NCBI RefSeq assembly: GCF_002161065.1
Contig: NZ_NFLV01000003.1
Span: forward strand, 62,001-126,000
From: Eubacterium sp. An11
Lineage (GTDB): Bacteria > Bacillota > Clostridia > Lachnospirales > Lachnospiraceae
Direction: 5' to 3'
Length of the DNA stretch: 64,000 nucleotides
A program made the translations under genes and the position numbers. Shown here in pieces: positions 43,436 to 53,442 of this stretch. The notes under the pieces are model-generated. The model searched no databases. It was not told the DNA's origin and worked only from the letters and a program-made list of their open reading frames with translations. How positions within the stretch are numbered: the stretch's first letter is position 1; each line of letters starts with the position of its first letter.

Positions 43436-44059
43436 TTAAAATAATTTCTTTTCTTCAAAGATTTGTGTCAGCTGCACCCTCAGGCTGTCCACATCCTGAT
43501 TATTGTCAATGACCCGGCTGCAGTGGCTGCGAAACTCCCCGTCTCTAAGCTGTTGTTTCATGATGGAGCGGCTCTTCTCCTCGCTGTAGCCGCGGCCTTC
43601 CATCAGACGATGGATTCTCGTCTCTTCCTTTACATACACATACCAGAGTTCATCGAGTATTTCCTCAAAACCGTTCTCGATCAAGAGCGCCGCCTCCACA
43701 GCGACCATGGAAACCTTTCCCTCTTCCCGGAAACGGGCGATACGGGCAAGGATTTCTTCCTTGACATTCGGGTGCGTGATCTCATTTAACCGTTTCAGAC
43801 GTTCCGGATGTCCAAACACAATTTTTGACAGGGAAGGACGGTGAATCCGTCCCTCCCCGTCAAGTATCTCTGTGCCAAATTCAGCCACAATCTGCCGATA
43901 GCTGACGGCGCCCGGCTCCATCAGATCGTGGGCCACCAGGTCCGCCAGAATGACAGCCGCGCCAAACTCTTTCTCCAGAAGATCCATGACGACACTCTTT
44001 CCGGAACCTACGCCGCCGGTGATGCCGATGGCGGGAATATATTTTTTATTTTGCTTCAT
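43436..44059 (-). CDS. coaE: Dephospho-CoA kinase
   Basis: 207 aa, last step of coenzyme A synthesis. P-loop GITGGVGSGKSVV, DLVAHDLMEPG (substrate Asp) and the lid region PLLIENG-like VEAALLIENGFEE. It overlaps the end of polA by 14 bp, a common polA-coaE order in Clostridia. Confidence 0.96.
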   Translation of the reverse strand: MKQNKKYIPAIGITGGVGSGKSVVMDLLEKEFGAAVILADLVAHDLMEPGAVSYRQIVAEFGTEILDGEGRIHRPSLSKIVFGHPERLKRLNEITHPNVKEEILARIARFREEGKVSMVAVEAALLIENGFEEILDELWYVYVKEETRIHRLMEGRGYSEEKSRSIMKQQLRDGEFRSHCSRVIDNNQDVDSLRVQLTQIFEEKKLF

Positions 44060-46697
44060 ACCATGTTTTTCCTTTTTCGATATCTACCAGGAGCGGCACA
44101 CTCAAATCCGCAGCTCCCATCATCTCTTCTTTCAGAATGTTGTACACTTCCCCGATCTCTTCTTCTTTTGTCTCCACGAGCAGCTCATCGTGAATCTGCA
44201 GAATCAGACGGGAGGAAAGATTCTCTTCCCTCAGCCGGCGGCTTACGCGGATCATGGCAATTTTGATGATATCCGCCGCCGTTCCTTGGATGGAAGAATT
44301 CATGGCGGCCCTCTCCCCGAAACTTCTCTGCATGAAGTTACTGGACGAAAGTTCCGGAATCGGACGGATTCTTCCGTATAACGTCTTCACATATCCATGT
44401 TCTTTCGCGAAAGCGACATTGCCGTCCAGATAGGTTTTGATACCCGGATAGGTGGCAAAATACCGCTCGATATACTCGTTGGCTTCCTTCCGTGAGATAT
44501 TGAGGTCCTGGCTGAGTCCGAAGGCGCTGATCCCATAGACGATTCCGAAATTTACCGCCTTGGCGCTTCTGCGAAGAAGCGGCGTCACTTCCTCCACCGG
44601 CACCCCGAATACCTGGGAAGCGGTGGCGGTGTGAATATCCGCATTGTGCCGGTAGGCGTCAATGAGATTCTTATCATCCGCCATGTGGGCCAGCACTCGC
44701 AGTTCAATCTGCGAATAATCGGCACTGACAAACACATATCCCGGTTCCGGCACAAACACTTTCCGGATGGCCCGTCCCAGCGGCATCCGGATCGGAATAT
44801 TCTGAAGATTCGGATCGGAACTGGACAACCGTCCGGTGGCGGTCACCTTCTGGTGAAAAACGCTGTGAATCTTCCCGTCTTCTCCGATAAAGGCAGCTAG
44901 TCCGTCCGCATAAGTCGATTTCAGCTTTGTCAACTGCCGGTACTCGAGAATATCTGACACAATGGGATAATCCGGCGCCAGTTTCTCCAGGATGTCCGCG
45001 CTGGTGGAATATCCCGTCTTTGTCTTCTTGGCAAAAGGCATCTTCAAATCTTCAAACAAAACCACCCCCAGCTGCTTTGGAGAATTGATATTAAAATCTT
45101 TTCCCGCCTGGGTATGGATGGATTCCTCCAGCTCCTCAATGCGCCCGGTCAGCTGTTCGCCATATTCTTTCAGAGCATCCTTCTCCACTGAAATCCCGTA
45201 TTTTTCCATGTCATAGAGGGTCGCTGTGGTAGGCCGCTCAATCTGCAGATAGAGCTCCTCCATGTCATGTTCCTTCAGTTTTTCTTTAAGAATCGGGCAG
45301 GACTTCCGCGGGACGTAGGAAAGAAGCCCGGCCATATTCACTGCTTTTTCATTTTCAGCAGAAAATACCTCTGACAATTCCTGTTTTCCGCACACTTCTT
45401 TTCTGGACGGCACCACCAGATCCAGATAATCTCTGGCAATATCGTCATAGTCATACGCTGACTGCAGCGGATTGAGCAGATAGGCGAGAATACCTACGTC
45501 CTCAATCTGCTTCTCATACTCCCGCAGACGCTCATCAAAATGCAGCAGCGCCTTATAGTCAAGCACATACAAAGACATGCCGGCAGCCAGGAGAGCAAGC
45601 ACTGAATCTTTCAGCTGATCTTCCGTCAGCAGCCCTCCCGTCAGAAGAAGGGCCGTTTTATCGTTCCAGCTTAAGGAGATGCCCCGGCAGTCTCCAGCGC
45701 TTCCGATGACACCATATCCGGCGGCTTCTCCTTCTTTTCCCGCTGCGCGCACCGCATCAAAAATGGCATCCGCCTCCGCCAGATCGCTGGTCACCGTAAT
45801 CTGCAGTTCATTTTTTTCTTTCTGATCTTCCTCAAAATATTTAAACAGGCTCTTTAATTCCAGCTTTTTGAAAAGATGATAGGCATCTTTTGTAAAAATG
45901 TCGCCGACCACCGCATCCTGGAACTGATAATCCAGGGAGCAGTCCGTCTTGATGGTGGCCAGATCTTTGCTCAAAAGAGCCTGATCATAATATTCTCTCA
46001 AATTATTTTTGGCTTTGGCCGGCTTAATCTCTTCCAGATGATCGTGGGCATTCTCAATGGAATGATAATTCTGTATCAGCTTTGCCGCTGTTTTTTCTCC
46101 GATGCCCGGAACACCCGGGATATTATCGGAAGCGTCTCCCATAAGTCCTTTCATATCAATGAACTCTGTGGGCGTCACACCGTAAAGCTTTTCCACATCG
46201 GCTGCGAAATAGTCTTCTGTCACCGTGCCGCCGGCCCTGGTCTTCGGAATCTTGATCTTGGTATGTTCCGTCGCCAGCTGTAAAAGATCCCGATCGCCGG
46301 ATACAATGACGACGGAAAAATCTTCCTTTTCCGCTTCCCGCCCGATGGTTCCAAGAATATCGTCCGCCTCGATGCCTGCCTGTGTCACCACCGGAATGCC
46401 CATGGAAGAAAGCACCTCTTTCATGAGAGGAACCTGTTCCCTCAATTCTTCAGGCATCGGTTTTCTTGTTTCCTTATATTCTTTATATTTCAGATGCCGA
46501 AATGTCGGCTCCTTTCTGTCAAAAGCCGCCAGAAGATGAGTCGGCCTCTCCTCCTCCATATATCGGAGCATAATATTCAAAAAACCGAGCACCGCATTGG
46601 TATGTTTTCCTTCTGCGTTGGTCAGTACCGGCAGACCGTAGTAAGCGCGGTTCAGCAGGCTGTGCCCGTCCAGAAGCATGATTTTATTTTCCGCCAT
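44046..46697 (-). CDS. polA: DNA polymerase I
   Basis: 883 aa, family A polymerase for repair and Okazaki-fragment processing. The N-terminal 5'-3' exonuclease is present (MLLDGHSLLNRAYYG, DDILGTIGREA, GLMGDASDNIPGVPGIGEKT). The middle 3'-5' exonuclease domain lacks a clear DxE motif, as usual in Firmicutes, so proofreading is probably absent. Polymerase motifs A (SADYSQIELRVLAH), B (RRSAKAVNFGIVYGISAFG) and C (LQIHDELLVE) are intact. Confidence 0.97.
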   Translation of the reverse strand: MAENKIMLLDGHSLLNRAYYGLPVLTNAEGKHTNAVLGFLNIMLRYMEEERPTHLLAAFDRKEPTFRHLKYKEYKETRKPMPEELREQVPLMKEVLSSMGIPVVTQAGIEADDILGTIGREAEKEDFSVVIVSGDRDLLQLATEHTKIKIPKTRAGGTVTEDYFAADVEKLYGVTPTEFIDMKGLMGDASDNIPGVPGIGEKTAAKLIQNYHSIENAHDHLEEIKPAKAKNNLREYYDQALLSKDLATIKTDCSLDYQFQDAVVGDIFTKDAYHLFKKLELKSLFKYFEEDQKEKNELQITVTSDLAEADAIFDAVRAAGKEGEAAGYGVIGSAGDCRGISLSWNDKTALLLTGGLLTEDQLKDSVLALLAAGMSLYVLDYKALLHFDERLREYEKQIEDVGILAYLLNPLQSAYDYDDIARDYLDLVVPSRKEVCGKQELSEVFSAENEKAVNMAGLLSYVPRKSCPILKEKLKEHDMEELYLQIERPTTATLYDMEKYGISVEKDALKEYGEQLTGRIEELEESIHTQAGKDFNINSPKQLGVVLFEDLKMPFAKKTKTGYSTSADILEKLAPDYPIVSDILEYRQLTKLKSTYADGLAAFIGEDGKIHSVFHQKVTATGRLSSSDPNLQNIPIRMPLGRAIRKVFVPEPGYVFVSADYSQIELRVLAHMADDKNLIDAYRHNADIHTATASQVFGVPVEEVTPLLRRSAKAVNFGIVYGISAFGLSQDLNISRKEANEYIERYFATYPGIKTYLDGNVAFAKEHGYVKTLYGRIRPIPELSSSNFMQRSFGERAAMNSSIQGTAADIIKIAMIRVSRRLREENLSSRLILQIHDELLVETKEEEIGEVYNILKEEMMGAADLSVPLLVDIEKGKTWYEAK

Positions 46698-46727
46698 GAT
46701 GCTGTGTCCTTTCTTCTACTTAAAAAT

Positions 46728-47072
46728 CTATACAATAAACGCAAGTACTTTGCCCAGAATCCACAAGAACAACGAAATGAGGAAGGCAGCAAGGATGACC
46801 CGGATCGAACGGCTTCTCTCCTCCTCCCTGACAGCCTCCTTATATCGCATATCCATGTCTTCTTTCAGTTTTTTTCTGAAATCCACCGACAAAATCTCTC
46901 CATCATCCAGCTGCTGCAGACCAACCATCACAATATAATTAATCTCCAGTTCATCCTGGCAGTTGGGGCAGGAATAAATATGCTCAATAAATTCCTTCGT
47001 CTGCTCATTGCTCAGATTGTGGTTGATATAGTTCATGATATTTGACTGTGCTTCCTGACAATTCATTCTCAT
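46728..47072 (-). CDS. Anti-sigma-like zinc-finger (zf-HC2) membrane protein
   Basis: 114 aa. The N-terminal HxxxCxxC motif (EHIYSCPNCQDEL) with an upstream Cys (NCQEAQ) is the zf-HC2 fold of anti-sigma factors; one TM segment lies near the C-terminus (VILAAFLISLFLWILGKVLAF). No sigma-factor gene is adjacent; it sits between the M18 aminopeptidase gene (4-bp overlap) and polA. It could regulate an unlinked sigma factor or be a housekeeping membrane protein. Confidence 0.8.
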   Translation of the reverse strand: MRMNCQEAQSNIMNYINHNLSNEQTKEFIEHIYSCPNCQDELEINYIVMVGLQQLDDGEILSVDFRKKLKEDMDMRYKEAVREEERSRSIRVILAAFLISLFLWILGKVLAFIV

Positions 47073-48445
47073 GCCTCTTTCAGAAATGCTGCATAACCTT
47101 TCTTCGCCTCATATAAGTCTGCCTTGCTGATGATCTCACAAGGAGAATGCATGCTGAGAACCGCCACGCCGCTGTCCACCACTTCCATGCCGTAGAGGGC
47201 AGCGATATACGCGATGGTTCCGCCTCCGCCATAGTCAACCTTACCCAGTTCCGCTGTCTGGAATGCTACCTTATTGTTATCAAAAATCCTGCGAAGCTGT
47301 GCCAGATATTCTGCGTTGGCGTCATTGGAGCCGGATTTACCTCTGGAACCGGTATATTTATTCAAAACCAGACCCTTTCCGAAGTAAGCGCTGTTTCTTT
47401 TCTCAAAGGCTTCGCTGTAGGCCGGATCATAGGCGGCGCTCACATCGGAAGAAAGCATCTTTGACCGTGCCATGGTGCGGCGCACAGCCAGATTGGAATC
47501 CATGCCTGCGAGGGCCAGAAGTTCTGCCACTGCATTTTCAAAAAACATGGACTGCATACCAGTGGCGCCTACACTGCCGATTTCTTCTTTATCCACAAGG
47601 ATACAGCAGGATGTCCGCTCCGGAGCCTCTGTCTCTATCATAGCCTGGAAAGACGGAAAAGCGCAGACACGGTCATCATGGCCGTATCCGGCAATCATAC
47701 TCCTGTCAAGACCGCAGTCTCTGGCCGGTCCTGCCGGAACCACTTCAATCTCTGCAGAAAGGAAATCATCCTCTTCCATGTCATATTTCTCTTTGAGAAG
47801 ACGCAGTACATTGGCTTTCACCGCATCTTTTTCTTCTCCCTCCAGCGGACGACTTCCCACCAGGATATCCAGATTCTCACCGGCTACCACCTCGCTGCCT
47901 TTTTTCGCCAGCTGTTTCGATGCCAGGTGTACCAGAAGATCCGTCACATAGACGATCGGGTCTTCCGGGTCTTCCCCGATATTGACTTCCATCACTGAAC
48001 CGTCTTTTTTGGCGATGACGCCGTGGAGAGCCAGGGGAATCGTCACCCACTGATACTTCTTGATACCACCGTAATAATGGGTATCCAGAAAGGCCAGTTC
48101 CGTATCCTCATATAACGGCACCTGTTTCAGATCAAGCCGCGGGGAATCAATATGAGCGCAGAGAATATTCATTCCGTCTGTGAGCGGCTTCCTGCCCACC
48201 TGGAACAAAGCGATAGTCTTACCCATGCCCACGGCGTACACTTTATCCCCTGCCTTGACGGATACTCCTTCTGCAACAAGATCCTCCAGGGAACGGTATC
48301 CGGCCTTTTCGGCCTCCTCTTTAAAAAATGTTGTACATTCTCTTTCCGTCTTGCATCTGCTCAGAAAATCTTTATATTCGCCGGAGAGTTTTTCCAGCGC
48401 TTCCATATCCTTTTCATCATATGTTAACCATGCATTTTCTTTCAT
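47069..48445 (-). CDS. M18 family aminopeptidase
   Basis: 458 aa aspartyl-type aminopeptidase, a zinc enzyme forming a dodecamer in relatives. Zinc and catalytic motifs are visible: ILCAHIDSPRLDLK (His-x-Asp), LVDKEEIGSVGATG (Glu-Glu), AAYDPAY and the final His in SMHSPCEIISKAD. ATG 48445 follows AGGAGGAAGAACC; a longer frame to 48541 is upstream leader. It has its own promoter at 48621-48649. Confidence 0.94.
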   Translation of the reverse strand: MKENAWLTYDEKDMEALEKLSGEYKDFLSRCKTERECTTFFKEEAEKAGYRSLEDLVAEGVSVKAGDKVYAVGMGKTIALFQVGRKPLTDGMNILCAHIDSPRLDLKQVPLYEDTELAFLDTHYYGGIKKYQWVTIPLALHGVIAKKDGSVMEVNIGEDPEDPIVYVTDLLVHLASKQLAKKGSEVVAGENLDILVGSRPLEGEEKDAVKANVLRLLKEKYDMEEDDFLSAEIEVVPAGPARDCGLDRSMIAGYGHDDRVCAFPSFQAMIETEAPERTSCCILVDKEEIGSVGATGMQSMFFENAVAELLALAGMDSNLAVRRTMARSKMLSSDVSAAYDPAYSEAFEKRNSAYFGKGLVLNKYTGSRGKSGSNDANAEYLAQLRRIFDNNKVAFQTAELGKVDYGGGGTIAYIAALYGMEVVDSGVAVLSMHSPCEIISKADLYEAKKGYAAFLKEA

Positions 48446-48587
48446 CGGTTCTTCCTCCTGTCTTTCTTCTATATTATATAATTTGAATTCCATTATGATA
48501 ATATTATGAATCCCACGGCTGAAAGGATACATCCGTTCCAACGGATCTCATCCCGGTGTCCTGCCGTCCCCATCCTGGCGACAAGCC

Positions 48588-48670
48588 AAAAAAAGCCGCC
48601 GTCCGCTTTTTCCATTCCCCATCATACCACAAGCAGGTAATTCCGTCAAAACAGAGTAAGCGGCGGCGGC
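48588..48670 (-). terminator. Terminator of pyruvate carboxylase with promoter in its loop
   Basis: Minus strand: GCCGCCGCCGCTT (48658-48670) pairs with AAGCGGACGGCGGC (48595-48608), then a run of seven T. The intervening loop, about 49 nt, contains the aminopeptidase promoter. Transcripts from pyc carry both arms and would stop; transcripts starting in the loop lack the first arm and pass. Confidence 0.75.
48621..48649 (-). promoter_or_regulatory. Promoter of the M18 aminopeptidase operon
   Basis: Minus strand -35 TTGACG (48644-48649), 17-nt spacer, -10 TATGAT (48621-48626), inside the loop of the pyc terminator. About 170 nt of leader to ATG 48445. Confidence 0.75.
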
Positions 48671-48723
48671 AAAATCCACGGCAGCATTCTCCCTTCCGGA
48701 TGATTATGTACAAAATCCGGCTT

Positions 48724-51700
48724 CTATTCTTTTTTCTCAATTTCACCATCTATGGAAACGGTCTTAAAATCATCTTCATAGAGGGAGGCCAGATCCATTT
48801 CCGGAAGTTCCGGATGAGTGACATTTTTCATCTCTTCCTCATCAAGAATGAAAGATACCAGCAGCGCATCCTGGTTGACCTCATCGCCCTCGGAAACATA
48901 GATCTTATCCACAACGCCGGAAACCCGGGAAGTGACCGTCGTCTCCATCTTCATGGCTTCGATGGTCATGAGCGGCATATTCTTCTTCACCACATCGCCC
49001 TCCTTAATCTTGATATCACTGATGATACCAGGCATAGAGGCCCCCAGATGTCCCGGATTTCTCGGATCCATTTTCAGACGGCGGTCTGCCTTCACCTCAA
49101 AATTCTTATCAAGAACACGGGTCTCCCGGTAGAATCCATTCACCTCAAACTGAAGCGTCCGGTATCCTTTTTCGTCCGGTTCTGACATCTGTACAAATTT
49201 GATGAGGATATCATTGCCCTCCTCAATCTGGATGACTGTCTCCTCCCCGGGACGCAACCCGTAAAAATATACATGGCTTTCCAGTTTGGACACATCATTG
49301 TAGGCCTGGAAATGCTCGCAGTAATCCTCATAAACTCTCGGATACAGCGCATAGCTTAACACCTTCTGTTCCATGACCTCTGGTTTCTCCATGGTATCCA
49401 TATAGTAATTCTCCCGGAGGAATTCCGCAATCTTATCAAAATCCACATCGGGGAGAAGCGCGCCCGGCCGCCCTTCAATCGGCGTTCTGTCTTTCAACAC
49501 AATGCGCCGGAACTCTTCCGGAAAACCGCCTTCCGACTGTCCGAGCAGTCCCTCAAAGTATTCCACCACGGAATCCGGATAGGACAGTTCTCTTCCTTCC
49601 GTAAAAATATTCTCTTTCGTCAGATTGTTCCTCTGCATGAAAATGGCCAGATCGCCCACCACCTTGGAAGTAGGGGTCACCTTGATGATATTGCCCAGCA
49701 ATTCATCGGCCTCTTTATATAATCTGCGTATCTCCTTAAAATTATTGACTACGCCCATTTCTTTTAACTGGGCCGTAAAGTTGGAATATTGTCCTCCCGG
49801 CATGCCATACTGATAAATGGCCGTATCCGGCGCGTCGATGCCGCTCTCGAAAACCTTATATACTTTCCGCTCATGGGCATAATATTCATCCAGCACCAGA
49901 AGTCCCTCCGGATCAATCTGGGTATCTCTCTCCGTTCCCCGCAGCGCTTCCACCAGAGAGTTCATGGACGGCTGGCTGGTCAGGGAACTCATGGAACCGA
50001 TGGCGCAGTCCACGATATCCACGCCGGCCTCGGCAGCCATCAGGTAGGTTCCGATCCCATTACCGGCGGTATCATGCGTGTGCAGATGAATCGGCACATG
50101 CACTTCTTTCTTCAGAGCCTCCACCAGCTTCTTCGCCGCGTAAGGCTTTAACAGGGAAGACATGTCCTTGATGGCAATGCAGTGGCAGCCCATGGCTTCC
50201 AGTTCCGCCGCCTTCCTGCAATAATAATCAAGGGTGTAAGTGGTCTCTTTCGGATCCATCATATCGCTGGCGTAGCAGATGGCTCCCTCCACAATTTTCC
50301 CGGTCTTTAATGCCTCTTCCACCGGCAGCTTCATATTTTCCATCCAGTTCATACTGTCAAAAATCCTGTAGACATCCACGCCATGGTCGCTGGATACCTT
50401 GATAAACTTCTTGATCACATTGTCCGGATATGTGCTGTATCCCACCACATTGGAGGCCCGGAGGAGCATCTGGATCAAAACGTTCGGCATCCGTTCTCTC
50501 AGAATATCCAGCCGCTTCCACGGGGATTCTTTCAGAAAACGATATGCCGTATCGTAGGTGGCGCCGCCCCAGGCTTCAATGGAAAATGCGTCCTTCAAGT
50601 ACAGGTTGGTGGCTCTTGCCGCTCCCGCCACTTCCTTGGTCCGCATACGGGTCGCCAGCAGAGACTGCTGGCCATCCCGCATGGTGGTATCCGTCACATA
50701 CAGCTTCTTACTCCGGTACACCTTCTGGGTGAACTCTTTCGCGCCCAGCCGCAAAAATTCGTCCCGGGTTCCCCGGATCTCTTTTTCCGTGTCGATGACC
50801 GGCACCTTTCTGTCCTCAAGATCCGGCTTCGGTCCCGGATTCACATTGACCATCTTATTGGCCAGAAACTCCAGAATCTTGGTAGTCCGGTCCAGTTTGT
50901 TATGCATCTCAATGAGCTCCGGCGTCTCGCTGATAAAGGTCGTATAACATTTTCCTTTCTGAAACACCTCATGATTTAAGACGTTGATCAAAAAGGTCAT
51001 ATTCGTCTGTATCCCGTGGATCCGGAACTCTTTCAGAGCGCGGACCGATTTGCGGATAGCACCCGCAAACGTCCGGTCGTGTGACACCAGTTTCACAAGA
51101 AGACTGTCATAATGAGCGGTGATCACGGCTCCGGTGTAGGCGATGCCCCCGTCCAGCCGGATGCCGTTTCCCGCACTGGAACGGTACAGATCAATCTTGC
51201 CGTGATCCGGCAGAAAGTGATTGGATGGATCCTCCGTGGTGATTCGCACCTGGATGGAATATCCGATGCTTTTCACTTCATTCTGCGAATAAATGTGGAT
51301 ATTCGGACTGTTTAACGGATATCCCTCCGCCACCAGAATCTGGCAGATGACGATGTCGATGCCTGTGATCATCTCCGTTACCGTATGTTCCACCTGAATC
51401 CGCGGATTCATCTCAATGAAATATGGATTCTCCTCCTCATCTACAAGAAATTCCATGGTTCCGGCGTTGGTATATCCCACTCTTCTGGCCAGACGTTTGG
51501 CGCTGTCCAGAATTTTCTTTCGGATCTCATCAGAAATGGTCCAGGCCGGCGCAAATTCAATGACCTTCTGATTATTTTTCTGCACGGAACAGTCCCGGTC
51601 ATATAAATGTACGATATTCCCGTAATTGTCTCCTAAAATCTGTACTTCGATATGTTTCGGCCGGATCAGATACTTCTCCAAAAACAGTTTGGATTCCCCA

Positions 51701-52296
51701 AAAGCCCGTTTTGACTCATTTTCCGACTTGGCGAAGGCTTCCTCCATATCTTCTTTCCGCTCCACAATACGCATTCCGCGGCCGCCGCCGCCGTTGGATG
51801 CTTTTAACATCACCGGATACCCGATGCGGTCTGCCTCAGCCATGGCCGCCCCGGCGTCCGGTAAAATGAAGTCGCTGCCGCTGATGATCGGCACATTACT
51901 GTCGTGAGCCGCCTGTTTGGCTGAAAGTTTATCCCCCATAATATTCATAGCTTCCACTGTCGGCCCGATAAAGACAATATCATTTTTCCGGCAGGCTTCC
52001 GCAAAAGCCGGATACTCTGACAAGAAACCGTATCCCGGATGGATGGCATCCGCCTTTTTCTCCTTGGCGATACGGATGATCGTCGGAATATCCAGATAAG
52101 CGTCCACCGGCCCCTTGTCCGGATCCAGCGGATACGCCTCATCCGCCTTGGAGCGAAACAGCGCGTACCGGTCTTCTTTGGAATACACGGCGATGGAGCC
52201 GATTCCCAGCTCCTCCAAAGCCCGGAAAATACGTATCGCGATCTCCCCGCGGTTCGCCACCAGGACTTTTTTAAACTTATGTACCATTACATGCAT
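48724..52296 (-). CDS. pyc: Pyruvate carboxylase
   Basis: 1190 aa single-chain biotin enzyme making oxaloacetate from pyruvate and bicarbonate. Biotin carboxylase at the N-terminus (KVLVANRGEIAIRIFRA; KASNGGGGRGMRIVE; MNPRIQVEHTVTE), carboxyltransferase in the middle (TDTTMRDGQQSLLATR; HLHTHDTAGNG), biotin carrier at the end (MTIEAMKMETTVTS with the biotinyl Lys). ATG 52296 follows GGGAGGATAGCAGTAT. Full length; main anaplerotic enzyme. Confidence 0.98.
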   Translation of the reverse strand: MHVMVHKFKKVLVANRGEIAIRIFRALEELGIGSIAVYSKEDRYALFRSKADEAYPLDPDKGPVDAYLDIPTIIRIAKEKKADAIHPGYGFLSEYPAFAEACRKNDIVFIGPTVEAMNIMGDKLSAKQAAHDSNVPIISGSDFILPDAGAAMAEADRIGYPVMLKASNGGGGRGMRIVERKEDMEEAFAKSENESKRAFGESKLFLEKYLIRPKHIEVQILGDNYGNIVHLYDRDCSVQKNNQKVIEFAPAWTISDEIRKKILDSAKRLARRVGYTNAGTMEFLVDEEENPYFIEMNPRIQVEHTVTEMITGIDIVICQILVAEGYPLNSPNIHIYSQNEVKSIGYSIQVRITTEDPSNHFLPDHGKIDLYRSSAGNGIRLDGGIAYTGAVITAHYDSLLVKLVSHDRTFAGAIRKSVRALKEFRIHGIQTNMTFLINVLNHEVFQKGKCYTTFISETPELIEMHNKLDRTTKILEFLANKMVNVNPGPKPDLEDRKVPVIDTEKEIRGTRDEFLRLGAKEFTQKVYRSKKLYVTDTTMRDGQQSLLATRMRTKEVAGAARATNLYLKDAFSIEAWGGATYDTAYRFLKESPWKRLDILRERMPNVLIQMLLRASNVVGYSTYPDNVIKKFIKVSSDHGVDVYRIFDSMNWMENMKLPVEEALKTGKIVEGAICYASDMMDPKETTYTLDYYCRKAAELEAMGCHCIAIKDMSSLLKPYAAKKLVEALKKEVHVPIHLHTHDTAGNGIGTYLMAAEAGVDIVDCAIGSMSSLTSQPSMNSLVEALRGTERDTQIDPEGLLVLDEYYAHERKVYKVFESGIDAPDTAIYQYGMPGGQYSNFTAQLKEMGVVNNFKEIRRLYKEADELLGNIIKVTPTSKVVGDLAIFMQRNNLTKENIFTEGRELSYPDSVVEYFEGLLGQSEGGFPEEFRRIVLKDRTPIEGRPGALLPDVDFDKIAEFLRENYYMDTMEKPEVMEQKVLSYALYPRVYEDYCEHFQAYNDVSKLESHVYFYGLRPGEETVIQIEEGNDILIKFVQMSEPDEKGYRTLQFEVNGFYRETRVLDKNFEVKADRRLKMDPRNPGHLGASMPGIISDIKIKEGDVVKKNMPLMTIEAMKMETTVTSRVSGVVDKIYVSEGDEVNQDALLVSFILDEEEMKNVTHPELPEMDLASLYEDDFKTVSIDGEIEKKE

Positions 52297-52707
52297 ATAC
52301 TGCTATCCTCCCTCACGTTGTCCTTCTCATTTTTTCCAATATTTTATGGAGATCTTCTCATATATCTCTGTATCCTGCGCATGATCTCATGACTGCATCC
52401 GCCGCCCGAAGACTCTGATCTCCTTTTTTATTTTGAAGGCGCCCGGATCTCATCCTTCATCATGACAAAAAAATATCCCCTGTGATTTTCTAGTATATAT
52501 AAATTTACACAGAAAAACAAGGCACATTCATATTTTTTTCATATACATTTCCATCATTTCATGATATAATTTCTCATAAATAGTGAATTTACAGACATTT
52601 TAGCATATTTTTACCTGTGATTGTTCTCCGGATCCGCAGAAGGGCTTCTATGTTTTTCTGTTTTTCGTGATTGGAAAGAACGTTCACATCCAGAAAGGAT
52701 GACACCC
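52297..52707. other. Divergent intergenic region, pyc and flavodoxin-like gene
   Basis: 411 bp, no gene. It holds both promoters. For pyc a weak pair exists on the minus strand (TTGTTT, 17 nt, TATACT, around 52492-52520). For the rightward gene a TATAAT lies near 52563-52568 without a good -35. No terminator or riboswitch seen. Confidence 0.45.
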
Positions 52708-53415
52708 ATGAAAGTATTATTGATAAACGGAAGCCCACACCCGAAGGGCTGCACCTGGCGGGCACTTTTGGAAGTGGAAAAGACGTTACATATGGAAGAA
52801 ATCGAGACCGAATGGCTCCACATCGGACTGGACCCGATCCGCGGCTGTATGGGCTGCGGGATGTGCCGCAAGAATAAGCTGGGCAAATGTATTTTCGGAG
52901 AGGACGCCGTCAACATAGCTATCGCCAAAATGGAACATTGCGACGGCCTGATCGTCGGCTCACCAGTTCATTACGCCGCCGCTGCGGGAGGCATCACTTC
53001 TTTTATGGACCGGATGTTTTATTCCAGCAAAGGATTTCCATACAAGCCGGGCGCCGCTGTGGCCAGCTGCCGCCGGGGAGGTTCCATCGCCGCTCTGGAC
53101 CAGCTTAACAAGTATTTTACCATCAGCAACATGCCTCTGGTTCCGTCCACTTACTGGAATATTGTCTTCGGCAATACCCCGCAGGAAGTGGAGCAGGATA
53201 AGGAAGGCATGATGGTCATGCGCACCCTCGGCCGGAATATGGCGTGGATGCTCAAGTCCTTTGCCGCCGGACGTGACTCAGGTCTTGTCACTCCTCAGCC
53301 GGAGAAGAAGGTTCGGACCAACTTCATCCGGAAACTGGAATCCGACGAAAAAGACTTTGCTCCGTATTTTACTTCCTATAACAAAGTGGACAAGAGATTC
53401 CAGGAAGATGACTGA
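52708..53415 (+). CDS. NAD(P)H-dependent FMN reductase-like flavoprotein
   Basis: 235 aa flavodoxin-fold oxidoreductase. The FMN phosphate loop is INGSPHPKGCTWRAL and the second loop GSPVHYAAAAGG. The Cys-rich insertion GCMGCGMCRKNKLGKC is typical of the iron-sulfur flavoprotein-like branch in anaerobes and could bind a cluster. ATG 52708 follows AAAGGATG; an upstream frame is leader. It probably reduces small organics; the partner is unknown. Convergent with the dehydratase genes. Confidence 0.87.
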   Translation: MKVLLINGSPHPKGCTWRALLEVEKTLHMEEIETEWLHIGLDPIRGCMGCGMCRKNKLGKCIFGEDAVNIAIAKMEHCDGLIVGSPVHYAAAAGGITSFMDRMFYSSKGFPYKPGAAVASCRRGGSIAALDQLNKYFTISNMPLVPSTYWNIVFGNTPQEVEQDKEGMMVMRTLGRNMAWMLKSFAAGRDSGLVTPQPEKKVRTNFIRKLESDEKDFAPYFTSYNKVDKRFQEDD

Positions 53416-53442
53416 TCTTTTATCGTCAAAATATCCGGAATC

